Shown here piece after piece: positions 47,719 to 57,569 of a stretch of DNA of 64,000 nucleotides (the first letter of the stretch is position 1; each line of letters begins with the position of its first letter). Source of the stretch: Cannabis sativa (lineage: Eukaryota > Streptophyta > Magnoliopsida > Rosales > Cannabaceae); assembly GCF_029168945.1 (NCBI RefSeq), contig NC_083603.1, forward strand, positions 36,181,396-36,245,395, in the 5' to 3' direction. A program made the translations under genes and the position numbers. The notes under the pieces were generated by a model, which saw nothing but the letters and a program-made list of their open reading frames with translations, searched no databases and had not been told where the DNA came from.

Positions 47719-48257
47719 TTAATCATATATTACATAACGAGCTGCTCGCTGTCGCAATTTTCTCGCTTCTACTTTATCATCGGGTAGGAGCCCCTTCTCA
47801 AGATATGCAAGGATAGGAGTCATCCAGGTAATCTCCTGAACATCGTCTATCTCCATGATTGCTTCTCGATCTATGGTTGGGTGAGCCAGTACGTCTACCA
47901 GAATCACATCAAGTAATTCGGCTTCTCTAGTTGAGGCCAAACGGGCCAATGCGTCTGCGTGGGCATTTTGAGCACGCGGTACTCGAGATACAACTACATT
48001 TTTGAACTTTTGCATTATTTCGCGAACGATGGCTAAGTATTTAACCAATCTTCCGCCTCTTGCTAGGTATTCTCCATTAACCTGGCATACCACGATTTGA
48101 GAGTCGCTAAAAGCCTGTAGATACTCGACTTTCATCTCGAGGGCCAGTTTCAATCTTGCGATTAAAGCCTCATACTCAGCTTCATTGTTAGATGCAGAAA
48201 ATTCAAAACGTAAAGTAGCGTGTACCTTGAAGTTATTGGGACTGATTAACAAGATCC
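47719..48257 (-). pseudogene. TatD second RNase H (archaeal type), continued
   Basis: Resumes the second RNase H exactly where the solo LTR (TSD GATCC) broke it, in the same frame. Ser-Asn-Asn-Glu-Ala-Glu-Tyr-Glu-Ala-Leu gives the catalytic Glu, Ser-Asp-Ser-Gln-Ile-Val the next Asp, and Asn-Ala-His-Ala-Asp-Ala-Leu-Ala the last. The pol linker follows up to a stop at 47719. An apparent start inside the LTR at 48297 is an artefact of the insertion. Confidence 0.85.
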
Positions 48258-50125
48258 TGTTGGAAATTATTTTACCAGGATCTAGATTTACTAACAAGTA
48301 TGTTGGATTAACATCCTAATATGAATTCTAAAACAATGAAAATAAACACATATAAAGTTAGAAAACCTTACAGTGGGTGCAGCGGAATAATATGACTCCT
48401 TCCGTTCAGATCTCTAGCCCTTGATTCCTTTTACGCGCGAGCATCACCAAGATCTGAACCTGGATCTTCTTTTCTCCTTCTTTGATGCAGAAATTCCATA
48501 GTCTTCCATACTATGATTGAGATACCACTTGATGTGTGTGGGCACTACTCATCACTCAAGGGAATTCGAAAAACAGAGAAGGAAGAAAGAAAGAGAAAGA
48601 GTGGCGGTTTCATAGTGTTTGAGAGAATAAACTGTAAAAAGTCTGTCTCAAAACTAAAGCCCTTACCTTCTATTTATAGAATACCACATAGGGTTAAAGT
48701 TGAATTATTTGGCATTTAAAAAATGAAAAATAAAATGAGAAATAGGAGCATTAAGTGGCCGGCCATTCATTGAGGGAAACAAATCCTTCCACTTTTCAAA
48801 CTTTCCTATTTCATCATTTCTAGTTTCCCATTTTGTCAAAATTGCCAATTCTCTCTTTCAACTTCATAAATGTCAAATCTAATTATTTAATAACTATAAT
48901 TAATTATTAAATAATATATTGTCATTTATTTTATTTATTAATAAAAACTAATTAAAGTTTCCCAATTAATAAATATACCCTTTAAACTCTCAATTTACTG
49001 TTTTACCCTTGCTTAGTGAAAATTCATAAAGTAGACATAGTCTAACTTTTAGAATTATAATTGATTAATTAAAATCAATTAACTGAGTCTTACAAGCAGT
49101 ATGGCCTCAACTAGTATGGGGACCATGGGCCTATATAACCGAGCTTCCAATAAGTCGAACCGAATTTACCAAGTAAATTCCCTAACTTATTAATTCCTCA
49201 TTGAATCCACACTTAGAACTTGGAATTGCACTCTCAGTCATATAGAAACGCTCTATATGTTCCACGATATAGACACATCATTAGTTATCCATTGTTATAA
49301 CCCTAATGTGATCAATGATCCTCTATATAGATGATTTACACTGTACAGGATTAAATTACCGTAACACCCTACAATGTATTTTATCCTTAAAACACTTAAC
49401 CCTGTATAAATGATATTTCACCTAAGTGAAATGAGATCTCCACCATTTATCTTCATTTGGTTAAGCTCGAAGGAAATCATCCTTTACTTCTATTTGCCAA
49501 ATAGAAGCTATAGATTCCATATTTATGTTAGCGCTCCCCCACTCAATTGTATTACCGTGTTCCCAAAATGTACGTATTACCCTGATACAAAACTAGGCTT
49601 AACTAACAAATCAAAGAACACGAGTAACACTCTTGAAATTGAGCCTAACCATATCAGGATTTCGATCATGTGATATAGGATCAACTTATGATATTGAATT
49701 GAATAGATGTTTACGGTAAGTTTCAAAATCTAATTTAAAGTTCAATATCACTCCATTCCAATGCATACTCCATGCATCCGATACTGGTAAACTTTGCCAA
49801 TGTCCTGGAAAGGACATAACACTTTTCCAAGGTGTAAGAATACCTATCGCTGATTATACCATGTCAGTCTAAATCCAGTGTTCTGACAAATCAGGGAATC
49901 AACTTTTGAACATATAATAAAGATTATATTCCAGTGTGCTGACAACACTATAATCTTTAACCAACTCATATGTTCTGGACTTAAAAAGAATTCATACATT
50001 ATATACACATATAATCATGAAATAAATCATGTGAACCATGCAACATAAAATGTTATTTCTGATCTTTATTAATAAGTAAATCTGATTATATGAAATGAGT
50101 TTTATTTAGGGCATAAAACCCAACA
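48258..50125 (-). repeat. Solo LTR, Cop1 type ii (1868 bp), TSD GATCC
   Basis: TGTTGG...CCAACA ends, flanked by GATCC at 48253-48257 and 50126-50130, inside TatD's second RNase H. It is type ii like CopG, with the TGTCAG/CTGACA stem, but its R-region differs (TATTTATAG box near 48675). Confidence 0.94.
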
Positions 50126-50130
50126 GATCC

Positions 50131-50716
50131 CACTGCCAGAACCTTCGTTATTTGAGGCTCCATCGACGTACAATGTCCATGCTTCTTTGCCTGCTATAGC
50201 AATGTCATTTCTGTCCTCTACAACTGCCACCTCGGTGCTTGGGAATTCAAGTATAAAATCTGCCAAGGCTTGCCCCTTGATCGCAGTTCTCGGTTTATAC
50301 TTGATGTCGAACTGACTCAACTCCATCGCCCACTTTAACAATCTCCCCGATGCTTCTGGTTTCGCTAAAACTTGTCTTAAGGGGAAGTTTGTCAAAACTT
50401 CAATGCTGTGAGCCTGGAAGTAGGGTCGCAATTTTCTTGAGGATATTATCAAGGCGAAAGCCAATTTCTCCATTTGAGGATAACGCGTCTCGGCGTCTAG
50501 TAATCGTTTACTGACGTAATACATCGGGTATTGGCGTCCTTGGTCCTCGCGTATTAGTACTGAACTAATCGCATATTCGGAGACGGCCAAATAGGTAGAC
50601 AAAACTTCTCCGGACAATGGCTTCGATAAGATCGGAGGCTGCCCCAAATGCGTTTTTAAAGCTTGAAAGGCTTGCTCGCATTTTTTGTTCCAATGAAACC
50701 TTTTGTTGCCTTTCAA
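50131..50716 (-). pseudogene. TatD RNase H and start of second RNase H
   Basis: The first, RT-linked RNase H runs from about 50650 to 50290. Its first acidic position reads Ala-Val-Ser-Glu-Tyr-Ala, so it looks degenerate, which fits the Tat pattern. It is followed by the beginning of an archaeal-type RNase H (Tyr-Val-Asp-Gly-Ala-Ser-Asn with catalytic Asp). A solo LTR interrupts that domain at 50125. The seven-codon tail reading into the LTR is an artefact. Confidence 0.85.
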
Positions 50717-50719
50717 AAT

Positions 50720-51124
50720 CTAAAAAAACTCCTTGCACTTATCAGAAGATCTGGATATAAAGCGGTTTAAAGCTGCGACTTTACCTGTGAGGCTTTGAAC
50801 CTCCTTTGGCTTGGTCGGTGATGGCATCTCCACTAATGCCCTGATCTTCGCAGGATTGGCTTCTATTCCTCGCTGATTTACCATAAAACCAAGGAATTTC
50901 CCAGAGCCCACCCCAAAGACGCATTTCAACGGATTTAGACGCATCTTGTATCGCCACAATATGTCGAACATGGCCTGCAAGTGGGTAATATGATCCTTCG
51001 CATGTTGCGATTTTACGAGCATATCGTCAACATATACCTCCATTGTCTTTCCAATGAGATCTGCGAACATCATATTCACTAGCCTTTGGTAAGTCGCACC
51101 TGCGTTTATTAAACCAAAAGGCAT
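50720..51124 (-). pseudogene. TatD RT, second part
   Basis: Opens at Met-Pro-Phe-Gly-Leu. The active site Tyr-Val-Asp-Asp-Met-Leu is within the first 40 residues, and the thumb/connection block with Phe-Leu-Gly-Phe-Met-Val follows. It ends in a TAG just before Leu-Lys-Gly. RNase H continues in the same frame after that stop. Confidence 0.87.
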
Positions 51125-51468
51125 TACTTTGTAACAGTATAATCCTCGATCAGTAATGAACGAGGTATGTCTTGGTCTGGTTCATACATCGGGATTTGAT
51201 TGTATCCTGAGTACGCATCCATGAAGCTCAAAAGTGCGTGACCTGCAGTGGCATCGACAAGCTGGTCAATGCTAGGAAGAGGAAAGCTGTCTTTGGGACA
51301 GGCTTTGTTTAGATCCGTAAAGTCAACGCATGTACGCCATGAGCCATTAGGCTTTGGCACAAGTACGGGGTTTGCTAACCAGTTGGGGTAAAATGACTCC
51401 CGTATAAAGCCGCAGGCAAGGAGGCGGTCGACTTCTTCTTTCAGCGCTTGGTACCTCGCGGGGTCCAT
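51124..51468 (-). pseudogene. TatD RT, first part
   Basis: Continues the protease frame. Typical Tat RT start: Pro-Asn-Gly-Ser-Trp-Arg...Cys-Val-Asp-Phe-Thr-Asp-Leu-Asn-Lys-Ala-Cys-Pro, then Phe-Met-Asp-Ala-Tyr-Ser-Gly-Tyr with the first catalytic Asp. A frameshift near 51170 makes the tail nonsense. The RT proper resumes in the next frame. Confidence 0.87.
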
Positions 51469-51492
51469 TTTGCGGCGCTTTTGTCGGACACC

Positions 51493-52374
51493 TCACACTT
51501 CGGAGTCAATGTTCAAGCGATGACACATGACTTGCGGAGATATCCCGACCATAACTGAATGTTTCCAGGCAAAGATATCAAGATTTTGCTTTAAAAAGGT
51601 CGTTAATTGTTCTCGCAGCTGTAAATTTAATTTAGAACCAATTTTTAAAACCTTGTTATTATCTATAGGATCTATAGGTACCTCGATTGTGTCTTCCGCG
51701 GCTTGGGCTGCGGCGCTTTGATCGAGGATTCTTGGATCCAAGTCTGGTTCGTCCACGTGCGGCACCTCCTCGATCCTGAGGATCTCGTGGCGAGGAGGTG
51801 GTGCTTCCAAAAGGTAGATAACATTTACCGTCCTTTTTTCTGCGAGTTTAACGGTTGCGTTATAACATTCTCGTGAGTCGGATTGGACTCCCCGCACTGA
51901 ACCCACTCCAGCGGGAGTAGGGAACTTCATCGTCAGATGATAGATCGAGGTTATGATCTTCATCTCCTTCAGGATTGGTCGACCAATTACGGCGTTATAC
52001 GCTGAGTATTGGTCGATTACTGCAAAGTTGGCCATTGACTTGGCTGTTACTGGGGCAGTTCCCAAAGTGATTGGGAGCTTGATCATTCCTTTAATTGCTA
52101 TGACATCTCCCGAAAAGCCATAAATGGTTGATGTCATAGGTCGCAAATCCTTCTCTTGCAACCCCATTTGCTTGAAGGCTTGGAAATTCAGCAGATTCAC
52201 TGAACTCCCATTGTCAACCAGTATACGATGGACATTGTCCCCACCAATATTAGCGACTATTACCAGTGCATCAGAATGCGGGTGATGGACCCATCTCGCA
52301 TCGCTCTCCATAAAGATGATGTCGTCGCATTCTTTCTTAAAGAGCTTCTTAGGCCGTTCACCAAGATTATTCAC
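51493..52374 (-). pseudogene. TatD protease and linker
   Basis: 293 codons in a different frame from gag. The aspartic protease signature Val-Asp-Asn-Gly-Ser-Ser has its catalytic Asp at residue 54, and Ala-Val-Ile-Gly-Arg-Pro-Ile-Leu forms the second motif. A linker leads into RT. The frame ends in TGA (51493-51495), an in-frame nonsense codon where Arg is likely in relatives; the RT continues in the same frame beyond it. Confidence 0.87.
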
Positions 52375-52457
52375 ATTGGTAAGCGGCTTCTCCTTGGCTT
52401 CTCTGGCATACTGTTCTTGTGATTTGCGAGAGTTGCCCGCAAAGTGTGGTCCTCCGA

Positions 52458-53564
52458 TTAAGTCAGGATATTGTGAGGTGCTTTGGAGCCACTCGCGTTC
52501 TGGGTTTCTCCTTTGCCATCCGCTTGGGGATGACTTTCCTCGCTGCTTTTATACTTGTCGAACTTCCCTCTCCGGATCAGTTCCTCTATTTCATCCTCCA
52601 AGACCCAACATTCAAGAGTAGTGTGACCAATGTCCTTGCGGTACTTACAGAGTTTTTTAGGATCCCTCCGGTCGCGATTCCCCCTGGTGGGGGGCGGCTT
52701 CTTGAAGACTCCGTTCCTTTCTTCAATCGCATAGATATGGTCTCGAGGGACTGCGAGTTCAGTATAATTGACGAAGCGAGGTCCTCCCTTCCTTTTTGGC
52801 GAGGACTCCTTCTTTTGGGGTGACTTAGCCAGCTTCGGACTTCGCTGTCTGTGCGGGCTACGTCTTCTCGGGCTTCGGCCCCTGGAGTTCTTCCCTCGCG
52901 GACTACGAGACCGTGACCGCGGTATGGGTGACCGACGTTTGTTCTTCCCCTTCTCTAACTCCGCTAGAGAGTTCTCGATTCTTTTGTGAGGTTCGGCCAT
53001 GGAGAAGAACTCTACCAAGGACTCCGTCCTTCGAGCTTGTAGTTCCTTCCAAAAGTCGGTCCTCGGCATGATACCTGTTATCAACATACAAACAAGCGAA
53101 GACTCGGGGTCCTTCCCGACCTTTGTTACTTCTGCATTAAAACGCTTGAAATAGTCTTGTAAAGACTCACCAGGTTCTTGTTTGATGTTGGCCAAAGTCG
53201 TATAGGGTGGTCTATACGTCATTGTGGCCTGGAAATGCGTGAGGAATAAGTCGACGAAGGTTTCCCATGTCGATATTGATGCCTCGGGTAACTGGGTGAA
53301 CCAATCATGAGCATTTTCCTCGAGTGTTGCCGCAAGAATGCGGCACTTCGCGAGTTGTGGTACCTGGTCTACTTCCATTATAGTATTGAATTTTTCTAAA
53401 TAGTCTATCGGGTTAGAAGTACCTTTATACTTGAGGGATTCGGATAGACGAAACCCTTTCGGAAGTTGAGCCTGCCGCACCTCTGCAGTAAAAGGCGAGG
53501 TGCCATGCAGCTTATATATAGGCTTGCGCTGCTGCTCGAACATCTTTAAAGCTTGCAGAAGCAT
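52458..53564 (-). pseudogene. TatD gag (368 codons)
   Basis: Retrotransposon gag domain at about residues 37-150 (Trp-Phe-Thr-Gln-Leu-Pro; Leu-Gln-Asp-Tyr-Phe-Lys-Arg-Phe). An Arg/Ser/Pro-rich basic region follows (210-260), then a knuckle-like Cys306...Gly-His-Thr-Thr...Cys319, in which Arg stands where a His is usual. It packages element RNA. The frame stays open upstream of this ATG to about 53936 with no other ATG, encoding an Ala/Pro/Arg-rich segment. The true N-terminus was probably lost with the 5' deletion, so the ATG shown may not be the original start. Confidence 0.88.
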
Positions 53565-53966
53565 GCTTTGGTCGATTCCTCCTGTCGCAGGGGCTGGAGT
53601 CGCTGCGACTGCGGGGCTCGCAACTACTGCAGTGAGGTTTGCTGGGATACTAATAACAGTGGTCGCGATCGGCGCGATAGGCGGGTTATTACCTGCGTTG
53701 ACACCCTGATCGCCCGCCTGGGGATCACGGAGTGTCTCAGTATTATGTGGGCCACGGGAGCGTGCCCTGAAAACTGCGTTGAGATGATCACGTAGATCAC
53801 CTCGGTGTACTTGATAACGTCCTCCCTGTTGTGTCTGTACAGAGTCGGACCTTGTATACCTGCTCGGAGTGCGTCCATGCGATCTGACTCTGCGCCGTTG
53901 TCTCTCTATGGTCGACTGTGAGGATTACGGCGCTTAGGATCTTCGTCAATTTGTGCGCTCAGGTTA

Positions 53967-54580
53967 GATACAAAGTAGGTGTCCAATCGGTTACATAAGG
54001 ATCACATTCATTGTTAATCCATTATTTACATATTGAATTGCAATAATTAAACCCAAACAACGTTAACATTAATAAATGTGTGACAGTTACTAAGTCCATC
54101 AACGTATGCGTCTTCCGCATCTGCGAGTTGACTGTTCATGTTCCGTTTGTTGAGCTCGCAGGGTCTTCAGTACGTTTGGAACGTCTGCGCCCTTAGGTAA
54201 TCGCCTCTTGTAGACATCGCATGTTGAGCTGGTAGAACCTAGACATGCGAATTTATATCGGTTTGTCAAGGCTATTGGGTCGTTGGGACCAAATTGCATC
54301 ATAGAGAGTTGGTCTCTATGTTTTCGCAAAAATATAGAGGGGATACTCGCATATGTCCTGACACATGCGAGTTGGATCTACCCTGCATAATGTGAATTAC
54401 GGTTACGTGGTTCGACTTAGGTCGTACTCGCAGTATCTCGCTGGTCTTATCCTGGGCGAGGTCTAAACTTCGAGAAGTCTCTCACGGACATTTCAGCTTT
54501 CATTGGAAATCTGAATACACGTGTCCTTTAAATAGGAGTCTGGTCTCGAGTTTCTAGGTGAGAGAAATCTCACTATAACA
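53967..54580 (-). repeat. 5' LTR of TatD, truncated (614 bp)
   Basis: Matches 40290-40903 of the 3' LTR with roughly ten substitutions by eye (under 2 per cent), then stops. The first 251 bp on the gag side, the primer binding site and the leader are gone, and gag-side sequence is joined directly at 53966. One deletion after insertion explains this. Without the primer site the copy could not be reverse transcribed. Confidence 0.88.
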
Positions 54581-54585
54581 CTTAC

Positions 54586-56359
54586 ATTGAGTGCAGCGAA
54601 ATTAAATGACTCCTCCCGTTCAGATCTCTAACCCTTGTATCCTTTCTGTAGTAGAGTATTATCAAGATCTGAACCTGGATCTCTTTCTTTGAATCCTTGA
54701 TGTTGAATCTCCTTTGCTGATGATCTTTCTTCACAATCTTCCTCACTATGATTGAGGTATTGCTTGCTGTGTGTGGCACTACTCTAATCACTAGGGTAAG
54801 TTCGAAAATCAAAGGAAGAAAAGAGAGAGTGAGTGGGGGCTAGGGAAGAGAGATAGGAGGCTCATGTTTTTCTGATTCAGAAAGTGTAATTTTCCTGAAG
54901 CCTTCACTATCTATTTATAGCATTCCGCTAGGGTTAGGTTTGAATTATTTGGCATTAAAATAATGAAAATATCAACTTAAAAAGCCTACAAAGGTGGCCG
55001 ACCATGGCTTAGTTTATTGGACCTTGCTTTTTCCAATTTTGCAATTTTAACACCTTTTGTATCTGATTTTCTCAAAAATGTCAATTTCCTAATTCAACCA
55101 TTTAAATGTCAATTCTAACTATTTAATAACTATAAATAATTATTAAATAATATTGTCATTTATCATATTTATTAATTGAACCATACAAAGTATCATAATT
55201 AACAAATATGCCCCTATTAACTCTTTCTTTACAATTTCGCCCTTACTTAGTGAAAATTTCACAAATAGACATAGTCTAATTTGTGAATTATAATTGATTA
55301 ATCAAAACCAATTACATGAGTCTTACAAACAATATTATCTCAACTAGTGCGGGGACCATGGGTCTATATAACCGAGCTTCCAATAAGTAGATCAAGAATT
55401 TAGCACTAAAATTCACTAACTTATTAATTCTTCGTTGAATCCACGCATAGAACTTAGAATTGCACTCTCAGTATATAGAATGCTCTATATGTTCCACCAT
55501 ATAAACACATCATTAGTTATCCATTGTTATAATCCTAATTTGATCAATGATCCTCTATATGAATAATCTACACTGTAAAGGGATTAGATTACCGTAACAC
55601 CCTACTATGTATTTTATCCTTAAAACACTTGACCCCGTATAAATGATATTTCAGCTTATGTGAAATGAGATCTCCACCATTTATTTTCGTTTGGTCAAGC
55701 TCGAAGGAGATCATCCTTTGTTTACTATTCGCCAGATAGAAGCTATAGATTCCATATTTATGCTAGCGCTCCCACTCAATTGCACTACCGTGTTCCTAAA
55801 ATGTACGTATCACCCTGACCTAAAAGTAGGCTTAACTAACAAATCAAAGAACACGAATAGCCTTTCAAGATTGAGCCTAATCATAACAGGATTAAGATCA
55901 TTTGATCTAGGATCAACTTGGCGATATTGACTTGAATAGATTTTACGGTAAGTTTAATTAAATCTATGTCAAAGTTCAATATCGGTCCCTTCCGATGCAT
56001 ACTCCATGCATCCAACCTGAGCTTTACTTTAACCAATGTTCTGGAAAGAACATAGTATTTCTCCAAATACAAGTAAACTCTTGTTGTAGATTATCATATC
56101 AGTAAAACCCTGTGTCTGATAAATCTACGAAACTTTATTCACATAGTCATGTTTACTTTCCAATGTGATGACAGCACAATAAACATGATCAAGTATGTGA
56201 AAAGGGTTTAAGATGAATTTATAAATCAAATAGACAAGCAATTGATAAAGTGAACCAAAACATACACAAATGAATGAAAAATACTTCTGTTTCTTTATTG
56301 ATGTTGAATAAAATAGTTTACATTGAAATGGAGTTTTATTTAGGGCATAAAACCTAACA
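54586..56359 (-). repeat. 5' LTR of CopC, right part
   Basis: Continues the LTR after TatD and the second CTTAC (54581-54585), ending CCTAACA at 56359. It contains the same antisense 79-codon ORF (55691-55930) as other type i LTRs. Confidence 0.9.
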
Positions 56360-56364
56360 GTTAC

Positions 56365-57126
56365 CGCTACACCTTCAATGTATTTTATCTTCAAAACACT
56401 TAACCCTGTATAAATGATATTTCAGCTAAGTGAAATGAGATCTCCACCATTTATCTTCGTTTGGTTAAGCTTGAAGGAACTCATCCTTTACTTCTATTTA
56501 CCAGATAGAAGCTATAGATTCCATATTTATGTTAGCGCTCCCACTCAATTGCACTACCGTGTTCCCAAAATGTAAGTATCACCCTGACCCAAAAGTAGGC
56601 TTAACTAATCAAATCAAAGAACACGAGTAACACTCTTGAGATTGAACCTAACCATATCAGGATTGGGATCATTTAATCTAGGATCAACAGGTGATATTGA
56701 ATTGAATAGATATTACGGTAAGTTTTAATATATCTAATCAAAGTTCAATATCGGTCCCTTCCGATGTATACTCCATACATCCGATACTGGTAAACTTTGC
56801 CAATGTCTTGGAAAGGACATAACACTTTTCCAAGGTGTAAGAATACCTATCGCTGATTATACCATGTCAGTCTAAATCCAATGTACTGACAAATCAGGAA
56901 ATAAACTTTTGAACATATAATAAAGATTATATTCCACTATGCTGACAACACTATAATCTTTAACCAACACATATGTTCTGGACTTAAAAGGAATTCATAC
57001 ATTATATACATATAATCATGAAATAAATCATGTGAACCATGCAACATAAAATGTTATTTCTGATCTTTATTAATAAGTAAATCTGATTATATGAAATGAG
57101 TTTTATTTAGGGCATAAAACCCAACA
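56365..57126 (-). repeat. 5' LTR of CopG, right part
   Basis: Resumes the LTR after CopC and its GTTAC duplication, ending CCAACA at 57126, followed by the CopG target duplication GAACC. The summed length of both parts is 1921 bp, against 1919 bp for the 3' LTR. Confidence 0.9.
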
Positions 57127-57131
57127 GAACC

Positions 57132-57569
57132 TTCTTAGCCAGACAAGCTCTTTAGCAGCTTCTGCTACAGCTATGTATTCTGCTTCCATCATCGAGTCCG
57201 ATATCGCGGTTTGTTTAGCACTTCTCCAAACCACTGCTCCACCGCCAAGAGTAAACACCATCCCAGATGTAGATTTCCTATCTTAGGGACATGCCTGGAA
57301 ATCTGAATCGATATAGCCTATGGGATTTAAAGCACCACCCTTGTAGACTAATACAAGATTTCTTGTACTCTTTAAGTATTTCAGAATATAAGTTAACTGC
57401 ATTCCAATGTTCCTGTCCTGGATTTGACTGATACCTGCTCACGATTCCAACTGCATAGCAGATGTCAGGTATAGTGCACAACATTGCATACATTAGACTT
57501 CCAACTGCAGAAGCATAAGGAATTTTCGCCATGTCCTCTATCTCTTGAGGATCAGTAGGAGATTGTTCC
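57132..57569 (-). pseudogene. CopF pol, RT/RNase H junction piece
   Basis: Direct continuation of the pol at 20024-20336 across CopG. On the minus strand it encodes the connection segment after the RT active site (Tyr-Ala-Val-Gly-Ile-Val-Ser-Arg-Tyr) and the start of RNase H, including Ala-Val-Val-Trp-Arg-Ser-Ala-Lys and Ala-Glu-Tyr-Ile-Ala. A frameshift and a stop fall around 57280-57400. The piece ends where GypE's LTR begins. Confidence 0.8.

Larger units (their letters stand above)
40039..54580 (-). mobile_element. TatD: Ty3/gypsy Tat-lineage element, TSD CTTAC
   Basis: 14.5 kb including two nested solo LTRs. The element reads on the minus strand: truncated 5' LTR (53967-54580), gag, protease, RT, RNase H, a second archaeal-type RNase H, integrase, then an oppositely oriented gene (42162-44273), and an intact 3' LTR (40039-40903). 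CTTAC flanks it on both sides. The dual RNase H plus an antisense extra gene between integrase and 3' LTR is the pattern known from Tat-lineage (Retand/Ogre-type) elements. Several stops and frameshifts plus the loss of its primer site make it inactive. Confidence 0.92.
31573..56359 (-). mobile_element. CopC: nearly full-length Ty1/copia element, TSD GTTAC
   Basis: A minus-strand Cop1 element with 3' LTR at 31573-33438, gag-pol at 33468-37114, leader to 39907, primer site at 39908-39920, and 5' LTR at 39923-40038 plus 54586-56359. It is flanked by GTTAC. TatD split its 5' LTR. It is the best-preserved Cop1 copy here: in gag-pol I see one nonsense codon and one frameshift, and the catalytic motifs I looked for are present. 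Confidence 0.93.
20337..57126 (-). mobile_element. CopG: Ty1/copia, non-autonomous, TSD GAACC
   Basis: A minus-strand Cop1 element with two LTRs: 3' at 20337-22255, and 5' at 30414-31572 resumed at 56365-57126. It is flanked by GAACC (20332-20336 and 57127-57131). It sits in CopF's RNase H. CopC split its 5' LTR, and a solo LTR split its pol remnant. The two LTRs (1919 and 1921 bp) are alike, yet the interior has no coding capacity. CopB has the same decayed interior. This is what a trans-mobilised non-autonomous element would look like (inference). Confidence 0.9.

Noticed and set aside
54099..54329. A 76-codon minus-strand ORF in TatD's 5' LTR, also partly in the 3' LTR (40422-40625).
   Set aside because: The two LTRs are copies of each other, so conservation is not informative. 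No start context or domain.
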